Below are positions 17,248 to 29,100 of a stretch of 64,000 nt of DNA, piece by piece; the first letter of the stretch is position 1; each line of letters begins with the position of its first letter. The DNA lies in assembly GCF_041361345.1 (NCBI RefSeq), contig NZ_JBGKAD010000002.1:186001-250000 (forward strand), read 5' to 3'. The notes beneath the pieces are model-generated. The model made no database searches and was not told where the DNA came from. It worked only from the letters and a program-made list of their open reading frames with translations. Both the position numbers and the translations under genes were made by a program. This DNA is from Halobaculum sp. MBLA0147 (GTDB lineage Archaea; Halobacteriota; Halobacteria; Halobacteriales; Haloferacaceae).

Positions 17248-18435
17248 TTATATATTGCTCTTCTTGAAGTACCCGAGAACTGCTCGTCGCGAGTAGAGAT
17301 CAACGTTCTCTCCAAATGGTTGCGGCGACACGTTGGATGGCCGCGTGCCACGAGCTAGTCCGAGACTTGGGAAGTTACCGGCCTCACCAGATCGATACAG
17401 ATACACATCTGTGTTTGTCGAAAGCCGATTGTCGAGCCTGATGCTGTATGAACTAGAGGGGATTCTATCAGTGAACACTGACACGAATGACCTGGATTTG
17501 AGTGGATTCCCCGAGCCGATTCGGAACCGTATAAATCGTCTATCATCGACCAGTTCTGCTGAAACCGTCGGTCGCTTCTTTTTTGCAGTGGATACCCACG
17601 ACGGCTTGGTGACGCTCGTCTCCCCGATGTTACTGATAGCGAACCTCGTCGTGAAGTTCTCTTTCGTGCCACCCTCTTCGGGGGAATCGGCAGTCTGATA
17701 TGACGCCTCGACACTCCGAATGACCCCGCGTTGATCAATCTGCATAGTTGCTGAGAGAGACGTCAGCGTTTCGTTCCGGTAACCAGGTGCATCAGCTCCC
17801 TCGGAAACCGTCTCTGTGGAAACTTCCCAGATGGCCGGTCGCGTGTCATTAACTCTTGTCGGGGAGCTCCAGTTGCCAGCCTCAAACAGTGATTTGATTT
17901 CTTCAGCCCACGTTATCTGCTCAATGCTCCAGCCGACACTATCTTCGCCGTACGTGTAGCCATCACCGGTATTCTCCCGCCACAGACACCCGTCGGTACG
18001 TGATCGGTAGATATCGGCTGGACCGCCCATCTCTCGTGCAGTTGCCCGACCAACGGCCTGTCCGACCCCGGCATCGTACTGTTTTCGCCATCTGAACTCA
18101 GACCTATCCCGATTGAGTTTCGACCACTTCACTCTAAAGCTGGTTGACCCCAACGTCGAGAGGTGGAAAGGGAATAAGATATTACTGACACCTTGATCAG
18201 TCAGCCCTTCTGGGTAGGATGGGTCGATCGGTGTTGGACTCTCTGTGTCAGTTGCAGTCTCTGTGGGATTGTCTGTTGGTGTCCGGGTCGGTGAGTCAGT
18301 TGGAAACTGGGTCGCAGTTGACGTACTACTTGATGAGCGTGTCGGTGATGCCGTAGAGTTGTTGTCGCTAGTCAACCTCAGGCATCCGGCTCCAACTGTC
18401 GACGCGAGTACACCAAGTACGTGCCGCCGATTCAC
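17248..18435 (-). CDS. Tat-type lipoprotein, function unknown
   Basis: A 395-residue protein. It starts MNRRHVLGVLASTVGAGC: twin Arg at 3-4, hydrophobic core, lipobox ending at C18, as in haloarchaeal Tat lipoproteins. A Ser/Thr-rich linker (about 24-75) follows, then a folded extracellular domain of about 310 residues with several Trp (VGWSIEQITWAEEI, RPAIWEVSTETVSEG). It resembles the haloarchaeal lipoproteins of the DUF7537 type in general organisation, but I do not assign a family. It would sit on the outer face of the cell membrane. It is convergent with the kinase operon at 14378 and divergent from the kinase at 18722. Confidence 0.75.
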   Translation of the reverse strand: MNRRHVLGVLASTVGAGCLRLTSDNNSTASPTRSSSSTSTATQFPTDSPTRTPTDNPTETATDTESPTPIDPSYPEGLTDQGVSNILFPFHLSTLGSTSFRVKWSKLNRDRSEFRWRKQYDAGVGQAVGRATAREMGGPADIYRSRTDGCLWRENTGDGYTYGEDSVGWSIEQITWAEEIKSLFEAGNWSSPTRVNDTRPAIWEVSTETVSEGADAPGYRNETLTSLSATMQIDQRGVIRSVEASYQTADSPEEGGTKENFTTRFAISNIGETSVTKPSWVSTAKKKRPTVSAELVDDRRFIRFRIGSGNPLKSRSFVSVFTDRIPSSSYSIRLDNRLSTNTDVYLYRSGEAGNFPSLGLARGTRPSNVSPQPFGENVDLYSRRAVLGYFKKSNI

Positions 18436-18721
18436 GACGCTTTATGCGTGTTCGACCTACTAAGCTTCTGTGGGATGTTGTGGAATTGGTGAAGAAGTCC
18501 GTCTGCGATACGACCGGTTGTATGAGCTTGATACCGGGAGCAAGCAGTTCTAAAACCGGAATAAGAGCGATAGGACTGCTAATACGACAATACAAGTCCT
18601 CTTTATTTATTTCAGTCGCTGTGCGACACCGTAGCTACCTATCACCGATGACTGGGCTCTATTTATCGACCCATAGGAGCGTCTCACAAAAATACTTAAT
18701 AAGATTCTCAACCCACCACAA
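18436..18721. promoter_or_regulatory. Divergent intergenic region with promoter of the receiver-kinase gene
   Basis: A BRE/TATA-like caaaaatacttaataag (18686-18701) ends about 20 bases before the GTG at 18722, which fits a leaderless haloarchaeal transcript. The lipoprotein gene is transcribed the other way from this region. Confidence 0.5.
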
Positions 18722-20986
18722 GTGACTGTGCTCGGTGCGAGTGACATACTGGACAACCCAATCCGCGTCCTCTACGTGAACCCAGATTCTGCGTTTACAG
18801 AACTAGTTCAAACCAAGCTTCAACAGACAAGTCCTGAGGTCGACTGTCTGCGTGCCAACGGTGTCGACGAAACCCTAGATAATCTCCACACGGAGCGGAT
18901 CGACTGTATCGTGACAGCATACTCGCTTGATGATGCCAACGGAATCGAACTCACGGATTCGATTCGGCAACGGGACGAGGATATCCCAATAATCCTCTTC
19001 ACTGGACAGGGAAGTGAGGAGATTGCAAGCGAAGCGACTCGGGCCGGGGTCTCAGACTACATTCCACTCCGGTCAGAACGTGATAACTTCACATTACTCG
19101 CGGCCCGCATTCAGACGCTCACGAGGGCTGCTCGCGAACGCGAAAATGCCGAGCAGACGAGACGGCGCTTCCAACGAACGCTCGAACGCACCACTGATGC
19201 GGTCTACGCTGTCGATAGCAAGTGGCGTATCGAGTATATGAACGAGCGAATGGCCAAGCGAGTTGATCGTGACCCGGACGCGGTCGTTGGCAAGACCATC
19301 TGGGAGGAGTTCCCATCAATCGTCGGGACAGAACTCGAAGCCAAGTACCGAACAGCGATGGAGACCGGTGAGCCGGTTTCTTTTGAACAGTATCTCGAAG
19401 AGCCGTTCAACTACTGGGTTGCAGTGCGAGTGTTTCCAGACAGTGATGGGCTGACTGTCTTCTCGCGTGAGATCACCGACGATCAAAAGCAGGAACTGAA
19501 GGCAGAGCCTGGTGCCGCGATTGTAGAAACCATTCGCGACATCGTATTCGTGCTCAATGAGACGGGACACATCACGTTCGCAAATACGGCTGCAAAGCGG
19601 GTCCTCGCTGGAAATCAGTCAGCCCAACTCACAGGACAACGGCTCGAAACGGTCGTCGGTGATCGAATCAGCGACTCCGATATGACGCGGTTCTCCAAGG
19701 CGATCAACTCAGCACGTGCCAATGCCAACAACGATCGTGGGTCCAGCGGGTTGTATGATACAGACCTCCAGCTCGACATCGTGGTCGGGACCAGCAAACA
19801 GACGTTCGACGTTCGGGCAACCACATTCCAGACGCAAGCGAGCAATCAAGTGCTCGCTGTCGCCCGTAACATCACCGAACAGAAACAGTTAGAAACGCGT
19901 CTTCGATCACTTCAAGAAACCGCCCAACAGTTGAGCCACGCTGAATCGAGCGACGAAATCGGGACCATCGCGGTGGATGCGGCTGCCAAGATCCTTGATC
20001 TTGAGATTACTGGAATCTGGGAATACGACGAACAAGAGGAAGCGCTCGTCCCGATTACGGAAACGCCCACAGCACGAGATCTTATTGGCGAGTCTCCGCG
20101 ATTTACGCCTGGCGACAGTCTTGCCTGGGATGCGTTTGAGTCCGGAGAAATCAATGTATACGATGATGTTCAAGCCGAGGGACAGCCCCTCAATCCGAAC
20201 ACGGAAATTCGAAGTGAAATCCTCGTCCCACTAGGTGGATACGGGCTCATGGCGACTGGATCAGCGTCCAAGCGAGTCTTCTCAGAGACAGATATCGACT
20301 TATTTCGGATTCTCGGTGCGACTGTCGAGGCAGCACTCGCACGAGCGAGCAGAGAAGAAGAGTTACAACGGCAGAACGAACGACTTGATCAGTTCGCGAG
20401 CGTCGTTGCCCACGATCTTCGAAACCCACTTTCTGTCGCAAGTGGGTTCCTCGAAGTGGCAAAAGAGACTGGGCAAGCAGAACATTTTGAGCGAGCTGAA
20501 TCTGCCCACGATCGAATTGGACGGCTCATTGATGATCTCCTGACGCTAGCGCGTGGAGAGACAACAATCGAGAATACCGAGCAGATCGAACTAGAGGATG
20601 TTGCGACGGAGGCGTGGGGATACGTTGACACTGACGCGGCGACACTCACCCTTGCAGATGACGTTCCCACGGTTGCCGGTGATGCAAAGCGGTTGACCCA
20701 ACTTTTCGAGAATCTCTTCCGGAATGCAGTCGAACACGGCGGTGCCGACGTAACTGTGACCGTGGGTGGACTAGACGACAGGTTATTTTACGTTGAGGAC
20801 ACTGGCAGTGGGATTCCCGAAGCAATGCGAGACGATGTGTTCGACCACGGCGTCACGTCACATGACGGTGGAACTGGCTTTGGGCTCTCGATCGTAGCCG
20901 ATATTGCGGAGGCACATGGCTGGACGGTGTCAGTGACAGACGGCACCGATGGTGGCGCACGCTTCAATTTCAAGCAGTCAAAATAG
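18722..20986 (+). CDS. Receiver-like/PAS/PAS/GAF histidine kinase with degenerate receiver
   Basis: A 754-residue protein. An N-terminal receiver fold (about 14-130: RVLYVNPDS, DCIVTAYSLDDANG, ILFTGQGSEEIASEA) lacks the phospho-acceptor: the position matching Asp in DCVVSDYE-type receivers is A66, and the acidic pocket DDD reads NPD. Two PAS domains follow (about 148-258 and 263-385), then a GAF domain (about 390-545). The H-box is VVAHDLRNPLS, with H564. The HATPase has LFRNAVEHGG, VEDTGSGIPEA and GTGFGLSIVADI. It is soluble. The pseudo-receiver probably acts as a protein-interaction or dimerisation module and is not expected to be phosphorylated. Confidence 0.88.
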   Translation: MTVLGASDILDNPIRVLYVNPDSAFTELVQTKLQQTSPEVDCLRANGVDETLDNLHTERIDCIVTAYSLDDANGIELTDSIRQRDEDIPIILFTGQGSEEIASEATRAGVSDYIPLRSERDNFTLLAARIQTLTRAARERENAEQTRRRFQRTLERTTDAVYAVDSKWRIEYMNERMAKRVDRDPDAVVGKTIWEEFPSIVGTELEAKYRTAMETGEPVSFEQYLEEPFNYWVAVRVFPDSDGLTVFSREITDDQKQELKAEPGAAIVETIRDIVFVLNETGHITFANTAAKRVLAGNQSAQLTGQRLETVVGDRISDSDMTRFSKAINSARANANNDRGSSGLYDTDLQLDIVVGTSKQTFDVRATTFQTQASNQVLAVARNITEQKQLETRLRSLQETAQQLSHAESSDEIGTIAVDAAAKILDLEITGIWEYDEQEEALVPITETPTARDLIGESPRFTPGDSLAWDAFESGEINVYDDVQAEGQPLNPNTEIRSEILVPLGGYGLMATGSASKRVFSETDIDLFRILGATVEAALARASREEELQRQNERLDQFASVVAHDLRNPLSVASGFLEVAKETGQAEHFERAESAHDRIGRLIDDLLTLARGETTIENTEQIELEDVATEAWGYVDTDAATLTLADDVPTVAGDAKRLTQLFENLFRNAVEHGGADVTVTVGGLDDRLFYVEDTGSGIPEAMRDDVFDHGVTSHDGGTGFGLSIVADIAEAHGWTVSVTDGTDGGARFNFKQSK

Positions 20987-22080
20987 TACCCGCTGCCAGT
21001 GTCCGACTCGTGTCAACGACATCTATATTGAGGTGGTCAGTCCCGGGGACTGGAGTGCGTGAACCCATGAACCGACTGACTGTCGGTCAGTCAAGGCTCG
21101 CCGTCGCGCAGGTATGCAATTCAGACGAGAACACCACCGTTCGAACCGCTCTACCACTGGCCATGAGAGGGGTCATTGAGGGTAGCTACTGTCAGTACCA
21201 CGGGTGAAGGATCCAGCCCGTTGACTCAGTGCTTCGAAATCGGTGGGGGTGTTACTAACCAACACCGTAGAGGATAGCGAAACAGGGGTGAGTAGCTACA
21301 TGTCTGGTACGCTCCATCTGTCAGCTAGTGTGAGTGGCCTGAGACGGCGTGAGCGATCGCGTAGTCCGTTGAGCCATTCACTGGGATTGTGCCCTCAACG
21401 AGCAGGGACTGGCTGTACACAGGAATTGAGAGGGGCGCAGTGCGCAGTGGCTCGGTCAGTGGAACGGAACTGGTGCCCACCAGTTGAGCGTTATTGTGAC
21501 GACTCAACGCACGCAGCAGCTGTGAGTGTGATGCTTGATCACCAAGCGCTCAAGTAATGCAGTCACCTAGTGTAGTCACCGGGTGTATTCCACGTACCAG
21601 ACTATCGTGTGCCCACACGGTACTGGTGTGGTCCTTCCCCGAGCCTTGCACCCGGTTGCCGATGGCCTGGTGAGTGCTGGCTGTTGGTACCCCTGTCCGG
21701 ACAAACTGCGCTGAGCGCGAGTGCGTTGCGTTGCCAGACGAGATGTGAGCGTGTCGACGCGGTATGTGGTGTCGAGCCATGCAAGTGTACGTGGGGCACG
21801 CCGTCGTGTCCCCCTGACGACACGGCCGTGTCCGCGGCCGGCAGCCTGGCCACTCGGACAGGCCAGCAACCGCGGCATCCACTCCTTCGTGTACGAGCTC
21901 CCGTGGGGTGTCCGTGTACGAGAGTGTGGTGACCCGACCGGGGCTGTCGGCGTCGCTACGGCGACGCTGCTGCACCGTCGCCACCGCCCTGTATGAGCGG
22001 CGACCGCGATGCGGTGGCGTTGAGCATTTGGCACCGAGTGTGATGCGCTCGTCTCGGGGTCCGACGACGAGCACGGGGTT
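20987..22080. other. Long gene-poor region, left part
   Basis: About 1.1 kb. Several overlapping frames on both strands reach 80-180 codons (for example minus 21550-22074 and 21576-22112), but none has a recognisable domain, a ribosome site or acidic haloarchaeal composition. It looks like decayed coding DNA. No RNA gene was seen. Confidence 0.4.
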
Positions 22081-22560
22081 GTTTCCTCAGCGACGCGACG
22101 AGCGTGTGGCAAACGGGTGCCCTCGTCGGAGACAGCAGTCGTGATCAGCGTCCCCCCTTAACGGAGGTGCAACCACGTCGTGATCAACGGGTGCCTCGGC
22201 AGAGGCAATCTCGTCGGAGACGGCAGTTGTGACCCACTGGCCCTGGTCGGAGGCTGTCTCATTAGAGTGGCGTCGCGATCAGGGTGGTGTCGGTGGTGAG
22301 TAGTCCACCGTAGTGAGCGGGTTCCTCGTCGGGGGGTGTCTCGTCAGAGTGGAGTTCGTGGTCAGCAGATACTTCGTCGAAGGCTGTCTCATCAGGTGGA
22401 GCTCGTGGTCAGCGTCGCTCGACTCCGGGGTGGTGCGTGTGTGGTGAGCGTTCCTCGTCGGAGGTGTGGTAGCCACATGTTCTGTACCTCATCGGAGGCA
22501 CTCTCGTCTCGTGTCGCCGTGCCTCGCCGGAGGCGGTAGTCCCACCCTGCGCTCGATCCA
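22080..22560 (-). pseudogene. Decayed acidic repeat-protein gene
   Basis: The plus strand shows at least six degenerate copies of a roughly 45-60-bp unit around ctcgtcggagg, gtctcatcagagtgg and cgtggtcagc. Read on the minus strand the pieces give acidic peptides such as ADHELHSDETPPDEE and TAVSDEIASAEAPVDHD, but small indels break the frame between units. It is best read as the remnant of a low-complexity acidic haloarchaeal protein; no complete frame survives. Confidence 0.45.
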
Positions 22561-22766
22561 CTATCAATTCCCCTACATGTCTGTGGGGCCCGGTTGCCCC
22601 CCGTTACGCAAATAGAGAATACCATATACCAGACGACCACCCCGAAATGCGGGGGTGCTCCAAACCCCTGCAAGAAAGGTAAGTTAAGCAGACTATATCC
22701 AGCAGAGGAGACTAGGAAAGTGACCCCTAAAGTCCTAAAACGCTGATTCTTGGTAACATTCAGGGG
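22561..22766. other. Gene-poor spacer before the iteron cluster
   Basis: No gene was seen. The base composition drops towards the iteron-like cluster that begins at 22760. Confidence 0.3.
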
Positions 22767-23004
22767 GTGTGAAGGTGCGTGTGAAGGTTTCAACCTTCAG
22801 GGGGTGTGAAGGCGCGCAGTATGGTAATTTTCGAGTTTGGATAGCACCTGTCAGCAGGGCTATATTTATATGTGCAAAAAAGTGGGGTGAACCTTCACAC
22901 CTTCATGACCAGATAGTGGGGTACTAAGCGTGAAAATCGAATATACACAATTATTTAGTTGCGACAAATGACGGCTCTTGTCAGGTGTGAAGGAGGTGTG
23001 AAGG
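22760..23004. repeat. Iteron-like gtgtgaagg repeat cluster (candidate replication or transfer origin)
   Basis: Five direct copies of gtgtgaagg (22767-22775, 22779-22787, 22804-22812, 22985-22993, 22996-23004) and one inverted copy (22892-22900) lie within 245 bp. Two copies sit in a longer direct repeat, ttcagggggtgtgaagg (22759 and 22796). Arms gaaggtt/aaccttc form a short palindrome at 22783-22798. An A+T-rich stretch (22860-22880, 22940-22960) lies inside the cluster. It follows the 3' end of the giant coupling-ATPase/primase gene. Iterons next to an A+T-rich segment are typical of plasmid origins; the function is inferred. Confidence 0.6.
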
Positions 23005-23170
23005 CCGACGCTGTATGGTTAATTCCGGGTTTATGATTTCAACTAGTCCACTGTGTATAGATATGGGCGAAAACGCTCTTCCTGGCGACGTAGACCACAT
23101 ATGCTACTCTGTAGAGTAGTCTCTTAAGTAGGGAGAGGGTCTAAAAAGAGATTACTCTGTCGTTAGTGGT

Positions 23171-26100
23171 TCAGAGCTCAATCCTTTCTCTTAGTTGTTC
23201 ACCAAGCTTGGTCAGTTGGCATGGGTACACTGCTTGCACGGATCCAGTAGAACTGTCAATCCACTTTTTGTCCTTATCAGCTTCTTCTGGGAGAAGGCTC
23301 ATAAGATTGTCATCTGATGAGAACTCCTGTTTGGAGTATGGCTCAATTTCAGTTTGTGACACGTATTCTTCAAACATCAACATAAGTGCGCGCGTCGAAA
23401 CCCTCCAATCAGGACCTACATCCGGTTCACTAGGGCTCTCTTTCACTTCTAATATGTCTTCAACAAACTTCCCCAGCGCATCTTCCTTCGACTGGAAATT
23501 TCTAGATAGAGATGGTGATAGCTTAGATCCAGGGGATGATGTTTCTGCTGATGCAGCAGATACAGACGAATTGTTGCTGGTATTACCATCAGTTTCACCA
23601 CGTTGGGCGCTCCCAGTCTCATTGTTCTGAGGTTCGTTCTGGTATCCGCTGCGGGGAGTCAACACTGGATCGATCGACTGATTCTCGCTGAAGTGTGTGA
23701 TCGCTCGGTTGTAGGCCTCATCTGAGAGACCGATGAATGAGCTGTTATCACCGTCGTCTCTCTGTACGGGCACCTTTTCGAGATCGTCAGGGCCGTCAAT
23801 GATCCCGTGGCGTTTGGCGTAGGCCGTGAGTGCTCGCGACGGGATTTTCCCTTCGTCTCGGTCCTCCGGAAGGAGGCCTTGGTGCTTCGCGTATGTCCAT
23901 ATCTGCAGGAGTTCATCAGCACTGATGTCGCGGTCAAGGTCATTAGAGGACGGCCAGCGGGCCCCGGACGCGACCAAGAGCGCGGTCGTCCCGTCGTACC
24001 ACGTTTTCGTATTGAAGTCGTAGCCTCTGACCCCAGCGTCCTTGTTAACGATCATGAAGTAGTCGTCGGAACCGCCGTGATTACCGAAGGGGTTCGGGCC
24101 ATGGTAGCCGACACTCTTCTGGCAGACATCCCTGAATTCGACATCATAGACGGCTGTCTTTTCAGTTCCAGACGCGTTGTCTAATGTATCGGCCAGCTGG
24201 TTGGGCACACTGAATCCAGGAATGGCCGCAATATCCGGCGAGGCAGCAGGGTGGTACTTCGCGTCAATCGCCGGGACCATTCCAAACCAGTCTGCTATCG
24301 GGAGGTCTTCAGGAATGTCCGCTGTTGGATTACGGGTGGGCGTCCAGTTGCCGGCCTCATCGGTCGGGGAGAGGGCGTCACCGAAGTGCCTGTCCATCCA
24401 CTGCCGTTCACGGCCTTTCGTGACCGGCTCGTCGTTGTCGTAGCCAATCTGGCTGTAGGGATCATCGTCGGGAGCGGCGTGACTCGATCCCGCTGAGGAG
24501 GGGATATGAGGCTTGTCGGCCCACCTGATTGCTGGCGAGAGGTCCTCGCGGCTGTCGATGGTGGCGTCTGTTGGCACCTCCGGTGTGGGATCTTCGAATG
24601 GCGGCTGGCCTCTGTCTGGCGCGTTTGAAGCCCCCCTCGTGTGCTGAGGCATGCACGCAGCGGTGTGACCGACATCGGTGGCCCGGGAGCTGATTTGCAT
24701 GTGCCCGTCACACGCTAGCTGAGTGATCCACGAGTCATCGGGGCCGGGATCGTATTGGTCGATGTCGTCGGTTCCAACTTCGCTGTAGACGTGGAACACC
24801 CACGGGACAGGGGGTATGAGTTCGAGCCACCCGCCCCGGAGGTAGTCGTCGAGGTCGACACCTTCGGGATCGAATCCTGGGAGGTACAGTATCCGGGCAT
24901 CAACATCGCTGCCGTTCTCAAGCTTTTCGCAGAGTGTGACTGCCCTTTTGATTCCAGCGCCGGAGCATTCGACGTTGAGTACGTCACCGATGGGGCCTTG
25001 TTGGCCGAGACTGACGTTGTGTCCCGCGTTGTGGAGTGACAGTGCGCCATCAATATCTTCACTTCCTGTACCTGCGGGGACAGGGAAGTTTAGTTTCACA
25101 CGGTAGGAGTCGGACACGAGTGCATTTGGCACGGTGACATCAGTGACGGTTTGACCTCTCTCGGGGTCCTGAGTTCCGTCAAGGCCGATAACCTGGTCAG
25201 CGAATTCCGGATCAGGGTTTGAACCTGTATTTTCGATAACTAGGTTCTCTCGTGTGATGGGACGGGCTGCGACGCGTTGCGCTTGTGCGTCTCGCTTGTA
25301 TTCTGTATCAGTTGTCGGGACATCTTGACCGTATCCTGTTGCTTCCAGAGAACTACTGAGGTTGGTCCTGAGTGTCACTTTCTCAGTGTTCTCCGCCTCA
25401 GTTGCGGCTACAGCAGTGGGGACATCGGTACCGTTGACGATGTAGACGGTCGGAATGTCGAATTCATCAATGAGTCGGGTTACTGGATCGATATATTTGT
25501 CCTTGGATTGGGTCGTCACCGGTGAGATCGCCGGAATGCCGAAGTCGTGGCAGGTGATCGCGTCTGCAATCCCCTCCGTGATAACGAGTGGTTCGCCTTC
25601 GTTGATCGAGGGAATCCCATAGATTGGCTCCTCAACGAACGTGTGGTCTGCGCTCTGGGAGAGTTTTTTATACTTCGGGCCGTCGTCTGTGTGTGGCGGC
25701 CGTCTCGTGATGAAGTATACAGGGTCTCCCTGGCTGTTGAAGTATGGAAAGACGAAGCGGTTTTTGAACGTCTTTGGGACCTTCACATCGTAATACTCAG
25801 TCAGTGAGCCGTCGTGGTCGTCAGGCATCGGATCGACCGGGTACGCAGATTCCTCTTCTGTCGTGGGGATCGAGGATGGGTCTGCTGGAATGTAGCCGAG
25901 TTCTCGGGCTGTCTCACTGGGACCGAGCTCATCAAGATCGGCGTGAGGCTTGAATAGGGAGGCAGCGAGCATCTGTTCGCGGGTGATATCTTTCTGTAGG
26001 AGGCGTTTAAGCAGCGCTTCTGAATCGTTTAGAGCATACCCGAGGTACTTTTCGTCAGCGATGTCCTCACTCCACCCGCGTGAGGTGACAGTGTAGAGCT

Positions 26101-29100
26101 GACCTTTGAGGTCGTGTTTGCGGTGGTCCGAGAGTCTGTCTGGGGAGTGGCGAGTGAGGCTGACATCCCCATTGTCGACTGTTAACTCGTACAGCGCGTC
26201 GGTGAAGTAGTCCTCAGGATGAATCGGTGGGAGCCCGCCTTCGTCGGTCGGGGGACTGAGTGTGGCGATCTCCTCAACCGTCCAGTCGCCAGGAAAAGCG
26301 TCTGGATCGTACGGGAGCGTTTGTTCCCACCGGCAGTTCGCGTCTTCGTAACCGCGTTCGCCGTTGTAGCGTCGAGCTGCTTCGAGAACTCTCCAGTGAG
26401 GGAGTTCTCCGCCGTTCTCGTCAACGATCGATTGGACGTTATCAAGCCACGTGTTTACGCTGTGCGTCGTCGCGGTGAGGAATGGACTTGCGGCCTTCGC
26501 CTGCTCAAGTGTCTGCGGGGCGAGCGCAGCCGCGCGGAAGGCCTCTGCCGCCGCCGTGAGTGCCTCCTGAACTGGAGTGCTTGGTTCGCTATCCACCTCT
26601 CCAAGGTCAGGTGTGTTGACCTTGGTGTCTGCCATGACTGCTTCGCGTACAGTGTCATAGGGCTGTTCGGTTTCAGTGTCGGTACTGTCGGATTCACCGT
26701 CTGAATCATCGTCAAGTTCGTTTTCTGCGTTCAATACCCCGGGGTTAGTCTCGGTCCCATCAGCGTCGGCTCCGGTCGTAGAGTCATCGGAAGTGTTTGT
26801 TCGGTCGTTATCGCTGCCAGCGAGTTCCGACATATGGGTGTCGACAGTGTGGTCATTGGTGTCCCCGGTGTTGGTATTATTTTTCTGTGGATTGTTGGAT
26901 TCCGAGTTGGGTCCTGGATCATCGTCGTTGTCGTCCTCCCAGTGAGCGTTCGCATGCCCTGATCCGGTTCCTAGCCCAATTGGGACCGCTCTGTACTGAC
27001 CATTGTCTTCTTCGATTGCCCCTGCGTCAACGAGTCGGGTGACTTCTGCCTTTGCTTGTTCAAAACCAGCGGATGATGTTTGCTGAGCGCTATCGAGAAG
27101 CAAGTCCCAGGTGAGTGGATCTTCTCCGATTGTGTACGGGCTATATTCCCAGATGTCGACGACACGCGGATCGTACCGTGTCCTGATTCGTTCGTACAGG
27201 TGTCGATCAGTGTCGGGCCCCGTCTCGCTCTCGGGTCGGGTCTCGACGTGCTGAATATGAGTATTGATTACACCTAGCTGGAGGAGAGATTTTGTGATAA
27301 TCTCTGTCGGGACGCCCCTAGTGACGTTCTCATCTTTCCTTCTAATTGCGACTCTGATGGCTTGCGTGAGCGCACGCTCCATCCTCGCTGCCTCCGGCGG
27401 TCCAGCGGCTTCGAAGATGGATTCCCAGTTGGCCGCTGTGAACCGGTGTTCTGGCGGGATGAGTTCACCTGGCCGGGTTTTTGGCGTGACAACTGTGAAG
27501 AACGGTGTGTCCGCCTCCACGTCAGGAAGTTGCATGATAGCACTCTCCCATGCGTCGCCTCCGATCTGCCGGAAGTAGTCCTCAGCTGTCGTTGTGAGGA
27601 GCCAGCCCGCTTCAAGCCCGATATCAATCGCGTCGTCCGCGGGGCCGTCAACAGTGATGCCGGTGTTCTGGATAATCATCCCACGAAGTTGGTTCCGCGT
27701 AACGACTTCGCCGTCTCCAAGTTTGGTATCTGGAATGTTCTGATCAACCGGTGTGTCTTCGGGACCTGTGAGTTCAGGTTCAACCAGTTGTAACCAGAAG
27801 TCGTAGGTACTTGCCTGTTCGGCGGTCGTTGCGGCTTGCTTGACGACGTCTGCCTTCGTGGGGTCGAAGCGAGTGTAGGTTGTCGTCTGTGCGGGTGTGT
27901 ATCGATCAAGATGTTTCATTGGTCGGGATGGTGTGTCGACAGTGCTGGATGCAGACTGCTCAGATGCGGTATCGTCGCCGAGATACTCTCCGTCCTGCTC
28001 GGCGAGTTCGTCGCTCGGGTGGCTACTGACAGGCTCAAGTGCTGTGTCTCGACTAGCAAGTGTTTCCATCCGGTGGACCCCCTCACGGTACTCGGTCAGA
28101 AGCTTGATATGCTGTTCACCTGCTTTTGGGTTGCCTGTAATGTCGTCGACGATCTGTTTATCCTCCCACTCATCGGGGGAGAAAAGCCACTCATAGTCAC
28201 CGCGATTATACATCAGTGGAAGCTTGGAGGCACGAATCCACACCTCTTCGTCAGCATCTGCATCTGCTGGGTACTGGGGCGGCGTGTAATGTGCAAGACG
28301 GCCACTGTGGCCCGCCTCAGTCTTATCACCTCTATTTTCGTTTATGGGGTTATCATCGGGCGAGCTACCATCGTCTGCACTTTGCTGTGCGTCTGCTTGG
28401 CGTGTCACTGCAGGCGCTCTATGGAGGACCTGATAGTCGAACTGCGTCGGGTCGTCAATGTTGAATTCGACACGCGGAACAAGTGGTTGTGGAACAATTA
28501 GATACTCTCGCTCAAGTGTGGACTTGTTATCAACCGTCTCTTCACCACTAGAGTGATGAACAGTATAACTACCATCTGAATTCTCTTCAGCGTATATTTT
28601 AAATTCAGTGCAATCAGCGTTAGCTACCGCTTCAGGACTCAGTGACGCCCACTCTGTCGCGTCTGGTCCTCGGTCATCGTAAAGTCGAATCCTGTCGTCG
28701 TCTGGACGCGATACCCACCACGCCTGGTCGCGTCCGCTTCCAGACCGCTCAATCAGCGGGTAGAAGGTGGCGTTTGAGTTGATATTAAGTGGGAGTGGGT
28801 TGCGCTTATTATACAAGATATCGGCTTCCCGGTTTAATGGGTGAGACTCCGACATCCCCGGTGGTGTGAGTGTTTGCTCCTTCCGTAGTACTGGCTCTTG
28901 AAATACATCAGTAAGCACGCTTGGTGCGTATCCTATGTCTCGGTCTCTACCATCGTTGATATCATTCACGTGTGGGGTCACGTAGACGGGGACTCGGCCA
29001 GCATCATCCGCTCGTGATGCTTTCATGATAACCATACCAGGCTTCTTAAACGTGCTCGATTCAGATTCGATCCGGAGCGGTCGGCCGTCAGATAAACGAG

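Noticed and set aside
21550-22112. Overlapping minus ORFs of 170-180 codons in the gene-poor zone
   Set aside because: No domain, no ribosome site, basic composition; treated as decayed DNA.
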